Of a stretch of DNA of 45,873 bases, positions 7,688-15,925 are shown piece by piece. A program made the translations under genes and the position numbers. The notes under the pieces were generated by a model that saw only the letters and a list, made by a program, of their open reading frames with translations, ran no database searches and was not told the origin of the DNA. This DNA is from Candidatus Gastranaerophilales bacterium. Its GTDB lineage: Bacteria > Cyanobacteriota > Vampirovibrionia > Gastranaerophilales > Gastranaerophilaceae. The stretch is from assembly GCA_944324905.1 (NCBI GenBank), contig CALUYB010000013.1:1-45873 (forward strand), in the 5' to 3' direction. How positions within the stretch are numbered: the first letter of the stretch is position 1; every line of letters starts with the position of its first letter.

Positions 7688-8661
7688 TGTTTTCTTGGAA
7701 AAAACTTGGCTTAATATTTAACCCTTTAGATTATAAAAACAACTCTTGGATACAGGAATTTTCGCAAACACCAAATACACTGGAGTTTGATAACTTTATA
7801 AGAATTTACTTTACAACCAGAATGAACAAGGATGAAAACGGTCGTTTAAAAAGCTTGATAGCATATGCAGATTATGACAAAAACAATCTTTTTCAACCAA
7901 TAAATATTTCTTCAAAACCAGTATTAGAATTGGGCGACAGGGGTCATTTTGACGAATTCGGAACATATTTATTTGCACCGTTAAGAATAGACGAAAATAA
8001 AATATATTCATATTACGTTGGCATGACTGCTACTGAATCGGTTCCTATAAACTCATCAATAGGTCTAGCTATAAGCCATGACAACGGCAACAGCTTTAAA
8101 AAAATCGGTGTCGGCCCCGTTTTGTCACACTCTCTTTACGAACCTTTTCTGGTCAGTAGCCATAAGATAAGAAGGTATAACAACTTATTCTATTTGTTTT
8201 ATATTGCCGGTTATAAATGGGCAACTAAAAATAATATTTCCGAACCAGTTTATAAAATTAGACTTGCAACATCAAAAGACGGGATAAATTGGAATAAACT
8301 TAACAGAAATATTATACCTGACAAAATAGGTGAATTAGAAGCACAAGCTTGCCCAGATATATTTTATAAAAATGGCAAATATCACATGTTTTTTTGCTAT
8401 AGAGGTGCTTTTGATTACAGGCACAATAAAAAAAATTCATACAGAATAGGATATGCCTATTCACATAATTTACTCGATTGGGAACGTAATGACAAATTAG
8501 CAGGGATAGATATTTCCCCAGAAGATAATGCTTTTGATAACGAAATGGTTGCATATCCCCATGTATTTGAATTAAATAATAATATTTATATGTTGTATGT
8601 TGGAAACGAAGTCGGAAGATTTGGCATAGGTCTAGCTGTTTTGAATGGAGATTTGAATTAA
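7687..8661 (+). CDS. Glycosidase-like five-bladed beta-propeller protein (GH43/GH32/GH130-type fold), copy 1
   Basis: A 324-residue protein built of repeated propeller strands: FIRIYFTTR, SSIGLAISHDNGNSF, YKIRLATSKDGINW and YRIGYAYSHNLLDW. These alternate a Tyr/Phe-rich strand with a D/N-G-x-x-W/F turn, as in GH43-like proteins. There is no signal peptide, so it acts in the cytoplasm. Such genes in glycan loci are annotated as glycosylases, but transfer or phosphorolysis is also possible. It overlaps both neighbours by 1 nt and is paralogous to the next gene. Confidence 0.7.
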   Translation: MFSWKKLGLIFNPLDYKNNSWIQEFSQTPNTLEFDNFIRIYFTTRMNKDENGRLKSLIAYADYDKNNLFQPINISSKPVLELGDRGHFDEFGTYLFAPLRIDENKIYSYYVGMTATESVPINSSIGLAISHDNGNSFKKIGVGPVLSHSLYEPFLVSSHKIRRYNNLFYLFYIAGYKWATKNNISEPVYKIRLATSKDGINWNKLNRNIIPDKIGELEAQACPDIFYKNGKYHMFFCYRGAFDYRHNKKNSYRIGYAYSHNLLDWERNDKLAGIDISPEDNAFDNEMVAYPHVFELNNNIYMLYVGNEVGRFGIGLAVLNGDLN

Positions 8662-9617
8662 TGAAATGGGAAAAATTAGGACAAATTTTTAACTTTTATG
8701 AATCACCTTTTGCAAAAAGATTCGTAAGCCATGCTCAATCCCCTCAGGCTATAGAATTTAACGATTTTATCAGAGTGTTTTTTAGCACAAGAATTTTAGA
8801 CATTAAGAACAAGTTCATAAGCATTCCTCAATATGTTGATTTTTCAAAAGATTTTAAATCCATTATAAACTATTCAACACAAGAAATTATAACAAAGGGA
8901 GAATTAGGATGTTTTGATGAACATGGAATATTTCCATTTAGTCCAACATTTATAGACGGTAAATTATATGCATATACAAGCGGGTGGACTAGAAGAGTGT
9001 CTGTAGATGTAGACTCGGGTATTGGATTGGCCCAAAGTCTTGATGGTGGCTATACATTCACAAGATTAGGACAAGGCCCAGTTTTGACAGCGAGTATTTA
9101 TGAACCGTTTTTGGTAATAGACGCTTTTGTTAGAAAATTTGAAAACAAATATTATATGTTCTACATTTGCGGGGAAAGATGGATTAAAAATAACAATAAT
9201 TTTCCTGAACGAGTTTATAAAATAACATATGCCGTTTCTGACAACGGTGTAGATTGGCAAAAATCTAACAAAAAAATTATATCCAATAAAATTGATGAGA
9301 ACGAATGTCAGGCGCTACCAACTGTAATAAAAATAGACAATTGTTATCATATGTATTTTTGTTATAGAAATATGTTAGATTTTAGAAACAACAAATCTAG
9401 AGGTTACAGAATCGGATATGCGTATTCGTATGATTTAATTAATTGGGTCAGGGACGACGCAAAATGCGGAATTGATTTATCACAGGAAGGCTGGGATAGC
9501 GAAATGATGTGTTACCCTAATTTATTTAAAATGGGTGAAAATATATTTTTATTGTATAATGGAAATGAATTTGGCAAAAATGGTTTTGGCCTCGCCAAGC
9601 TGATATGTGATAAATAG
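8661..9617 (+). CDS. Glycosidase-like five-bladed beta-propeller protein, copy 2
   Basis: The 318-residue paralogue of the preceding gene. The N-termini align directly (WEKLGQIFN with WKKLGLIFN; FIRVFFSTR with FIRIYFTTR), as do the later DSGIGLAQSLDGGYTF, YKITYAVSDNGVDW and YRIGYAYSYDLINW blocks. Conserved acids include the CFDEHGIF and GWDSEMMCYPN segments, counterparts of HFDEFGTY and FDNEMVAYPH in copy 1. No signal peptide is seen. The stop/start overlap (TAATG) implies co-translation. Duplication followed by specialisation for two linkages or a heteromeric complex are both possible. Confidence 0.7.
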   Translation: MKWEKLGQIFNFYESPFAKRFVSHAQSPQAIEFNDFIRVFFSTRILDIKNKFISIPQYVDFSKDFKSIINYSTQEIITKGELGCFDEHGIFPFSPTFIDGKLYAYTSGWTRRVSVDVDSGIGLAQSLDGGYTFTRLGQGPVLTASIYEPFLVIDAFVRKFENKYYMFYICGERWIKNNNNFPERVYKITYAVSDNGVDWQKSNKKIISNKIDENECQALPTVIKIDNCYHMYFCYRNMLDFRNNKSRGYRIGYAYSYDLINWVRDDAKCGIDLSQEGWDSEMMCYPNLFKMGENIFLLYNGNEFGKNGFGLAKLICDK

Positions 9618-9628
9618 AAAGGTGAAAA

Positions 9629-10363
9629 ATGAGAAATTTTAATGAAGAGATAAAAGACATCGAAGAACGAAATTATGCCTATAATTTTGATTTAGATATA
9701 ATGCATGCCTACTATATGAAATCAATGCTACCTTTCTTTAAAAAAGATGATGTATTGGAGCTTGGCTCATACAAGGGATTTTTTACTAAAAGATTAGAGC
9801 CTATTTTTAAAAATATTACGTGTATTGAAGCATCAAATATTGCAATTGCAGAGGCAAAAAAAATATTAAGAGATGATATAAAAATAATACATTCATCTTT
9901 TGAAGATGCCACATTAAATTCTAAATTTAACAATATTATAATGACTCACGTTTTAGAACACGTCAAAAATCCTGTTAACGTCTTAAAAAAAATAAATAAC
10001 GAATGGCTAGCGGACGATGGACTATTTTTTATAATTTGTCCCAATGCGAATGCCCCATCCAGACAAATAGCTGTAAACATGGGTATAATATCACATAATT
10101 CTGCAGTGACAGAAGGTGAAAAGAAACATGGTCATCAAATCACGTACGCATTTGATACTCTTGAGCGAGATGTAAAACAGGCAGGACTAAATGTTATTTA
10201 CAAATCGGGCATTTTTTTTAAAGCCCTTGCCAATTACCAGTGGGATAAATTACTGAAAACAGACATAATATCAAAAGAATATTTAGATGGATGTTATAGC
10301 TTAGGATTAAAATATCCCGATCTATGTTCTAGTATATTTTTAGTATGTAAAAAAGATTTTTAA
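9629..10363 (+). CDS. Class I SAM-dependent methyltransferase
   Basis: A 244-residue cytoplasmic methyltransferase. SAM-binding motif I is VLELGSYKGFFTKRL, and the post-I acidic residue is in ITCIEASN. The motif IIMTHVLEHVKNPVNVLKK is typical of the Methyltransf_11/23 group seen in polysaccharide loci. A likely target is a sugar hydroxyl or amino group. AAAGGTG lies before the ATG. It follows the glycosidase-like pair by 11 nt in the same operon. Confidence 0.85.
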   Translation: MRNFNEEIKDIEERNYAYNFDLDIMHAYYMKSMLPFFKKDDVLELGSYKGFFTKRLEPIFKNITCIEASNIAIAEAKKILRDDIKIIHSSFEDATLNSKFNNIIMTHVLEHVKNPVNVLKKINNEWLADDGLFFIICPNANAPSRQIAVNMGIISHNSAVTEGEKKHGHQITYAFDTLERDVKQAGLNVIYKSGIFFKALANYQWDKLLKTDIISKEYLDGCYSLGLKYPDLCSSIFLVCKKDF

Positions 10364-10379
10364 GGCTTTAGGATAAAAA

Positions 10380-11405
10380 ATGATAAAAGTAAGCATTAGC
10401 TGTGCGACATACAATCATAAAGATTTTATTAGAAAATGCCTTGAAGGGTTTGTCATGCAAAAGACAAATTTTGAATTTGAGGTTTTAATTCACGATGATG
10501 CATCGACAGATGGTACAACTGAAATAATTAAAGAATATGAAAAAAAATATCCGCATATTATAAAACCAATATACCAAACAGAAAATCAATTATCACAAAA
10601 AAAGACTGTTACAGAAAGATTTAATCTACCTAGGGCACAAGGCAAATACTTTGCTTTTTGTGAAGGTGACGATTATTGGACAGATGAAAACAAACTTCAA
10701 ACCCAAGTTGATTTTTTAGATAATAACCCTGACTTTTCGGGTTGTTTTCATAAGAGTTTAAGAAAAAACATAATAACCGGAGAAGATATTTGCTTTAAGC
10801 CATCCGTTGAAGAATTAAATGGAAAAGATGTTTTTACAATACATGAAACACTTAGTGCCTATTTTATCGAAACATGCTCTGCTATGTATAGGTGGGATAT
10901 CTATAAAGAAGAATTACTAAATTTATACCCGAAAGATATTACCAACATGGATTCTTATTATATTTATTTCTTCTCACTAAAAGGAAAAATTAAGTATATT
11001 GATAAATTAATGTCTGTTAAAACAATTAACAACTCAGGAATTTGGAACTCTCTAAAACAATCTCCAGATGAAAGAAATGTTAAATATTGGCTTGAGATAA
11101 TAAATTTCCCAATAGAGGTAAGAAAACTTTTAGACAAGTTCAACTGTTCACTGCCTTATGAAACACCGCAGCAAGCAATGAAGCGAGTTCTAGACTCTGC
11201 CATAAATCTTAAAAGATACGACATAGTTGAAAAAGCAGTACAAAGATTTCCTGAAGTTTTCAAAACTTTAATAACGCCTATAGATAAAAGTGCCGAGGTA
11301 AACTATTATAGGTGCAAATTTAAAAAATACAAGAAAAGAAATATTGCATTGATAATAATATCTACACTTTTAGCACTTTTATCAATTGCGCTATTTTTAA
11401 CCTAA
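10380..11405 (+). CDS. Family 2 glycosyltransferase with C-terminal membrane anchor
   Basis: A 341-residue GT-A transferase. Nucleotide-sugar binding residues lie in SCATYNHKDFIRKCLEGF and VLIHDDASTDGTTEI, and the metal motif is in CEGDDYWTDENKL. The last 20 residues are one hydrophobic helix (IALIIISTLLALLSIALF), which would hold the enzyme on the inner membrane. It resembles the GT2 at 25488 in its first 100 residues. It is the last gene of island 1, ending inside the hcp 3' end (9-nt convergent overlap). Confidence 0.9.
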   Translation: MIKVSISCATYNHKDFIRKCLEGFVMQKTNFEFEVLIHDDASTDGTTEIIKEYEKKYPHIIKPIYQTENQLSQKKTVTERFNLPRAQGKYFAFCEGDDYWTDENKLQTQVDFLDNNPDFSGCFHKSLRKNIITGEDICFKPSVEELNGKDVFTIHETLSAYFIETCSAMYRWDIYKEELLNLYPKDITNMDSYYIYFFSLKGKIKYIDKLMSVKTINNSGIWNSLKQSPDERNVKYWLEIINFPIEVRKLLDKFNCSLPYETPQQAMKRVLDSAINLKRYDIVEKAVQRFPEVFKTLITPIDKSAEVNYYRCKFKKYKKRNIALIIISTLLALLSIALFLT

Positions 11406-12932
11406 GATATCCCTCAAGTCATTTTCAGGAGTTGTAATAGGTTTTATTTTAAACTTATCGACCAATATTTTAAGCACATGTGGAGATACAAAAGCCGGCA
11501 ACGTCGGGCCTAATCTTATATTTTCAACCCCTAAATACAAAAGTGTTAATAAAATACAAACCGCTTTTTGCTCATACCAAGACAAAATAAAATGTAGTGG
11601 CAAATCATTAACGGAACAATCAAATGCGCGCGCAAGCTCAAGAGCAACTTTAATTGCCGAATAAGCATCGTTACACTGTCCCATATCCAAAAGTCGCTCT
11701 ATTCCATTAATTTCACCAAGGTAAATATCATTAAATCTAAATTTGCCGCACGCCAAAGTCAAGACAAGCGAATCCTTTGGAGTTAGCTTTACAAAATCAG
11801 TGTAGTAGTTTCTGCCCACTTTTGCACCGTCGCAACCACCAACCAAGAAAATATTTTTTATGTCGCCACTTTTTACGGACTCTATAATCTTGTCAGCAAC
11901 CGACAAAACAGTATTATGCCCATAACCTACAGTTAAAATATCTCCTCCGTTGATACCCGTCATCTTTTTATCTTCTCTATATCCGCCAAGCTCAAGTGCT
12001 TTATTTATAACGGGCAAAAAGTCTTTATTGTCATCAATATGCACTGTATCAGGATAGGCAACAACAGATGTTGTGAATATTCTATCTTTATAACTTTCTT
12101 TTGGGGGCATAATGCAATTTGTTGTAAATAAAATTGCCCCCGGAACATTATCAAATTCATTTTGCTGATTTTGCCAAGCAGTTCCAAAGTTTCCCTTTAA
12201 ATGAGAATATTTATTTAGCTCAGGATACGCATGCGCGGGCAACATTTCCCCATGGGTATAAATATTTACTCCTTTATCCTTTGTTTGCTCTAAGAGTAAT
12301 TTTAAATCCCTTAAATCATGTCCTGTAACAATTATAAAAGGCCCTTTTTCAATATTTGTTGTAACTTTTTTAGGCTGTGGATTACCATAAGTTTGAGTAT
12401 TAGCCCTATCCAAAAGCTCCATGCAAATTAAATTTATCTCGCCTGTTTTCATCACAAGAGAAAGCAAATGCTCTGTTGAGATGTTTTTTGAAATAGTGCG
12501 CAAAGCCTCATAAAAGAAACTGTCAACATCTTTATCTTTATACCCTAAAACCCTTGCATGGTGAGCATAAGCAGCAATTCCTTTAAGACCAAATAATACC
12601 AAAGATTTTAAACTTCTTAAATCCTCATCACAGTCCCATATTGCTTTTATGTTGAATTTGAAATTGCAATCGATATGTTTTTCTACATTTTTTATAAACT
12701 CTTTTATTGATTTATTATCAAAATTCACATTTGTAATTGTAATAAAAAGCCCGTCTATTAAAATTTGTGTTATTTCATCATTTTCATTTGAACAGTTGGC
12801 TAACTCAATTAATTTGCTTGTTAGCTTATCCTGAAGATTAGAGGTATCAGAAGTTTTACCGCATACACCTTTAATTGTGCAACCCTTACCTTGAGAGGTT
12901 TGCTCACATTGAAAACAAAACATATTATCCAT
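11397..12932 (-). CDS. hcp: Hybrid cluster protein (hydroxylamine reductase)
   Basis: This iron-sulfur-oxygen protein reduces hydroxylamine in vitro and is linked to NO/nitrosative-stress defence in anaerobes. The N-terminal cluster motif is visible (CFQCEQTSQGKGC, then IKGVCGK). Hybrid-cluster ligand segments include GHDLRDLK, EMLPAHAYPEL, TTNCIMPP, LVGGCDGAKVGRNYY, TLACGKFRF and GQCNDAYSA. It is 511 residues, near the usual length. AGGAGA lies about 6 nt before the ATG at 12932. No partner reductase gene (hcr) is adjacent. I see no clear HcpR/FNR-type operator upstream. Confidence 0.95.
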   Translation of the reverse strand: MDNMFCFQCEQTSQGKGCTIKGVCGKTSDTSNLQDKLTSKLIELANCSNENDEITQILIDGLFITITNVNFDNKSIKEFIKNVEKHIDCNFKFNIKAIWDCDEDLRSLKSLVLFGLKGIAAYAHHARVLGYKDKDVDSFFYEALRTISKNISTEHLLSLVMKTGEINLICMELLDRANTQTYGNPQPKKVTTNIEKGPFIIVTGHDLRDLKLLLEQTKDKGVNIYTHGEMLPAHAYPELNKYSHLKGNFGTAWQNQQNEFDNVPGAILFTTNCIMPPKESYKDRIFTTSVVAYPDTVHIDDNKDFLPVINKALELGGYREDKKMTGINGGDILTVGYGHNTVLSVADKIIESVKSGDIKNIFLVGGCDGAKVGRNYYTDFVKLTPKDSLVLTLACGKFRFNDIYLGEINGIERLLDMGQCNDAYSAIKVALELARAFDCSVNDLPLHFILSWYEQKAVCILLTLLYLGVENIRLGPTLPAFVSPHVLKILVDKFKIKPITTPENDLRDILG

Positions 12933-13049
12933 AAATTTCTCCTAATATTAGTTAAATCTATGCTAATTGAAGGCAATAATAAAAAACATATCGAAGCGGC
13001 TAATGTTTCAGGTTATACTTAAGAATTTTATTTGCAAATGCAAAAATAA

Positions 13050-13122
13050 ATGGTTCGATTATTATGTACGAATTGGTGTAAAAGAACACATGGTTTGATT
13101 TCTTGTTACAGATGGTTTGATT
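13050..13122 (+). repeat. Three short direct repeats ATGGTTYGATT
   Basis: The 11-mer occurs at 13050-13060, 13090-13100 and 13112-13122 (C in the first copy, T in the others). They lie in the 538-nt gap 12933-13470, which has no convincing gene. A neighbouring 14-mer (13057-13070) recurs at 15180-15193. Possibly a decayed element; function unknown. Confidence 0.4.
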
Positions 13123-13211
13123 ATTTTGGGCAACATAAATTTAAAATATTAAATAAATGAACAAATTTTTCTCAATTCTTTTTGTCACTTTTTTAAAATT
13201 TGTTTGTAGTC

Positions 13212-13390
13212 TGTAGGTTGGGCATACTTGCCCGACAACACTAAATATTAGTCGTCGGAGACTGTTTGATATTGTATTCTTAAACTGGCTTAAACCGGAC
13301 TTTATTAGGACATAAAATTACAAAATCAAAGAAAAGTCCACCTCCGATTAATAGCCCCTATTACCGTTGGGCAAGTATGCCCAACCTACA
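13212..13390. repeat. Inverted-repeat element, MITE- or REP-like (about 180 bp)
   Basis: A 22-bp sequence at 13212-13233 is repeated exactly in inverted orientation at 13369-13390. Each arm contains its own small palindrome (GGGCA/TGCCC). Partial symmetry extends inward (13248-13262 against 13337-13356). There is no ORF inside. The arms are visibly more GC-rich than the surrounding AT-rich DNA. This fits a small non-autonomous mobile or REP-type element, or a strong cruciform. Confidence 0.65.
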
Positions 13391-13470
13391 AGCTAATTGG
13401 TGCTATTCTCATAATAATTTCCTCGGTTACGTTATTTGCTTATATAAACCTCTTGAAAATTATTTTTTGC

Positions 13471-15102
13471 CTAAAAATGTTTTTTTAGGGTAATTTTCTC
13501 TACTTTCTCGCCGCCTTTGATAATAATTGTATTATCGGGCAATTTGTACATTATATAAATCCCATGTCTTGGCTTTTTTAGGTTTTTATTAGTCCTTTTA
13601 AAACTTTTATCTTTTGGGTTGTATATAAGTATATCATTGGCAGCACCCCTGTAGTTGCCCTTTACGGGTTGCACGTAATTACCGCCTGCAATCATAATTC
13701 TGTCATCATTGAGGACAATAAAATCAAAATTAGTCCTTTTGTAGCCTTTTCTATTTTTATAGTTGTATTCAATTTCTTCAAAAGTTTTATTTAGCGGGTC
13801 AAAAATTACTAAATACGGCGTTGGAAAAATTCCCCCATGTATTGCGCCAATGCCATCTTCTCTTTTGTAGTTGGATTTTTCGCATAAAATAACAACTCTG
13901 CCATCAGGCATTTTTGCTAATTTTGTGTTGTTAACATAGTTATGTATATCAAAATTAAGCGGAATTTTTTCAAATTTATTTGTTTTTATATTGTAAATTT
14001 CAGCTGTATTGTCAGGATGATTTGTGTCATACATTCCGCCAAAAACAAAGACATCTCCGCTATCGAGCAATATTGCGTCAGCAGTATTTCTTTTGTAATT
14101 TAAATCTGGCCCCCAACTAACTTTATTTTTTTCGGGGTTGTAAATTAGAGTTTTATCTTGATTGTCTAACATACCCCCGATAATCATAACTCTGCCATCA
14201 TTTAATTCAATCATAGGGGAGTTGGTGCTATATACAAGTGGAATATTGAGAACCGATACAATCCTTTTTTCATCTTTTGAATATAGTTTTAAATAAGTTT
14301 TAGTTTCTGAATATTTTTGATTTTGCACTGGTCCCTCATTTTGCATTATTAAAACATTTCCATTTGTAAGGGAAAGTGCTTTTGTTTTGTATCTTTTGTC
14401 ACTTTTTTCGTGAAATATTAGATAATTGTCAATCTGGTCACCATTTTTTATGTCATATATCAAAAGTTTATTATGATCTATAAAACAGGTTTTACCATTT
14501 TTCAAGTTTCTATCTATGTATCTATATGGCAGAGTCATTTCTTGTAGAGATATTTTAATTCTTACAGATTTTAATTCATTAAAGGTATTTAAAATTAAGA
14601 AAATAATTAGCACAAATATTGCTAAATACAATGGAAAATTTTTTGTTCTAAATATTTGCAGCTTTTCTGATAAAAATTTTAAATTAAACAGTTTGTAACT
14701 TAAAAGATTTATTAAATAGTAGGCAAAAAATGCACAGAGTGAAAGAATTGCAATATTAATTACAGATACTATCATTATCGGTATAAATTGCAAAATAAAA
14801 TCCACAAGAACAAAATCTGATTTTGCAGTGCTTATAATGCAATTTATAACAAAATATAGCATGATAAAATTTGAGACATTAAGAGCAAAATTTAAAGATT
14901 TTTTAAAACCAAATTTTTCATTAAAATTGAGCGCTGCAAGTAAAGCAATTAGCGATGCTGCCGTGGCAATTAAAATGCACCTGTCGCTTAGTTCAATTAA
15001 GTTGATAAAAACCATTGGTAAAACGCAAATAAAAGCTGACCATGATGGTTTTTTAATAATGTATGAATAATACTTGTAAATATAATCTATATTTTTTGCC
15101 AT
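13471..15102 (-). CDS. Membrane protein with C-terminal kelch/galactose-oxidase-like propeller
   Basis: A 543-residue protein. Residues about 20-180 hold five to six hydrophobic helices (for example FICVLPMVFINLIEL, IPIMIVSVINIAILSLCAFF, LAIFVLIIFLILNTF). Residues about 200-540 are repeated kelch-type blades: LNDGRVMIIGGM, LDSGDVFVFGGMYD, MPDGRVVILCEKS, LNDDRIMIAGGNYV and LPDNTIIIKGGEK. No enzyme residues can be assigned, so a binding or sensor role for the propeller domain is a guess. The promoter (TTGCCA-N17-TATAAT) ends 6 nt before the ATG with no ribosome site, implying a leaderless mRNA. Confidence 0.75.
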   Translation of the reverse strand: MAKNIDYIYKYYSYIIKKPSWSAFICVLPMVFINLIELSDRCILIATAASLIALLAALNFNEKFGFKKSLNFALNVSNFIMLYFVINCIISTAKSDFVLVDFILQFIPIMIVSVINIAILSLCAFFAYYLINLLSYKLFNLKFLSEKLQIFRTKNFPLYLAIFVLIIFLILNTFNELKSVRIKISLQEMTLPYRYIDRNLKNGKTCFIDHNKLLIYDIKNGDQIDNYLIFHEKSDKRYKTKALSLTNGNVLIMQNEGPVQNQKYSETKTYLKLYSKDEKRIVSVLNIPLVYSTNSPMIELNDGRVMIIGGMLDNQDKTLIYNPEKNKVSWGPDLNYKRNTADAILLDSGDVFVFGGMYDTNHPDNTAEIYNIKTNKFEKIPLNFDIHNYVNNTKLAKMPDGRVVILCEKSNYKREDGIGAIHGGIFPTPYLVIFDPLNKTFEEIEYNYKNRKGYKRTNFDFIVLNDDRIMIAGGNYVQPVKGNYRGAANDILIYNPKDKSFKRTNKNLKKPRHGIYIMYKLPDNTIIIKGGEKVEKITLKKHF

Positions 15103-15108
15103 TTTTAG

Positions 15109-15137
15109 ATTATAGCAGTTTGTTAAATGCGTGGCAA
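15109..15137 (-). promoter_or_regulatory. Sigma-70-type promoter of the kelch gene, leaderless geometry
   Basis: On the minus strand TTGCCA (15137-15132), a 17-nt spacer and a perfect TATAAT (15114-15109) are followed by only 6 nt before the ATG at 15102. Transcription would start at the start codon. Confidence 0.7.
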
Positions 15138-15239
15138 ATTGAAAAAGTTATTAATGAGTGTAAAGAAACACGCAGGCTTGATTATTATGTACGCTTAGTA
15201 GGTATGTTAAGTGAAATCCAACAAATAAATCACAAAAAT

Positions 15240-15263
15240 AAAAAAGAGCCTAAAAGGCTCTTT
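15240..15263 (-). terminator. Intrinsic terminator after tRNA-Ser
   Basis: On the minus strand AGAGCC and GGCTCT flank a 5-nt loop and are followed by a T run, just beyond the tRNA 3' end. The 110 nt between this and the kelch gene start hold only that gene's promoter. Confidence 0.8.
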
Positions 15264-15267
15264 AGAA

Positions 15268-15358
15268 TGGAGGAGAAGGTGGGATTCGAACCCACGGTAC
15301 GCTCGTCACGTACGACGGTTTTCAAGACCGCTCCGATAAACCGCTCCGGCACTTCTCC
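15268..15358 (-). tRNA. tRNA-Ser (UGA anticodon)
   Basis: The minus strand folds as a class II tRNA. The acceptor is GGAGAAG with CTTCTCC, the anticodon loop is CTTGAAA (UGA), and a long variable arm and the GGTTCGAATCC T-arm follow. The 3' side reads T then CCA, so CCA seems encoded; the U at the discriminator position is unusual for serine, so the CCA may be chance. Confidence 0.93.
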
Positions 15359-15398
15359 GATAAATCTATAATATCAAAAAATATTTCTTTGTAAAGTA

Positions 15399-15854
15399 CT
15401 ATTTGGCAGTTGTTCCTGACATGTTTAATTTTTTAACAACTTTGTCTGTAATATCCACGCCGCCAAAGTACATTACGCGATAATCAATAACTGTGTTGAT
15501 TTTATTTTCTATAGCAACTGCCTTGATTGCATTTTCAATTGCTGTGTCAATTTCCATTTCTTTTTTCTCTTTGAATTTAGCGTAAGCTTCTTGTTTTGCA
15601 GCAAAAGTTTTAGCTGTTGCTTCTTCAAAATTTTTCTTTTGGATAGGAGATTCTATTTTTTTAAATTCTTTTTCTTTATCAAGCAAATATCTTTGTAATT
15701 CGCTTGCTTTGTCGTCTATTTCGCTATTTGCAGTTTTTGCTTTTGAATAATTTTCTAAAATTTTTCTGTAGTTTACCATGCCAATAGTATCACAGAATGC
15801 AGGTGTTGCAAGCCCTAAAACAAGTGCTGTTGCAAGGATTTTTTTAAATTTCAT
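15399..15854 (-). CDS. OmpH/Skp-family periplasmic chaperone
   Basis: A 151-residue exported protein. The first 21 residues are a signal peptide (KFKKILATALVLGLATPAFC, cut near A-F-C-D). The mature part starts with the family's TIGMVNYRKIL segment. A long charged coiled coil (about 40-110) and a return segment ending VVDITDKVV-like follow. Skp-type chaperones hold unfolded outer-membrane proteins in the periplasm, so this gene argues for an outer membrane. GGAGGA lies 5 nt before the ATG; a good promoter is upstream at 15880-15908. Confidence 0.85.
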   Translation of the reverse strand: MKFKKILATALVLGLATPAFCDTIGMVNYRKILENYSKAKTANSEIDDKASELQRYLLDKEKEFKKIESPIQKKNFEEATAKTFAAKQEAYAKFKEKKEMEIDTAIENAIKAVAIENKINTVIDYRVMYFGGVDITDKVVKKLNMSGTTAK

Positions 15855-15879
15855 AAAATTCCTCCATATCTATGCTAGA

Positions 15880-15908
15880 ATTATAACAAACCAATTTAAA
15901 TTAGTAAA
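15880..15908 (-). promoter_or_regulatory. Promoter of the OmpH/Skp-like gene
   Basis: On the minus strand TTTACT (15908-15903), a 17-nt spacer and TATAAT (15885-15880) precede a 25-nt leader containing GGAGGA. Confidence 0.7.
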
Positions 15909-15925
15909 GTAAAGGGAAAATTCAA

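Noticed and set aside
12933-13049. FNR/HcpR-type operator before hcp
   Set aside because: I looked for TTGA-type inverted repeats and found none close enough to consensus.
13212-13390. CRISPR array
   Set aside because: The repeats are a single inverted pair, not regularly spaced direct repeats, and no cas genes are present.
15063-15371. A plus-strand frame running through tRNA-Ser
   Set aside because: Its end (KVGFEPTVRSSRT) is the usual antisense shadow of a tRNA-Ser gene, and the start overlaps the kelch gene.
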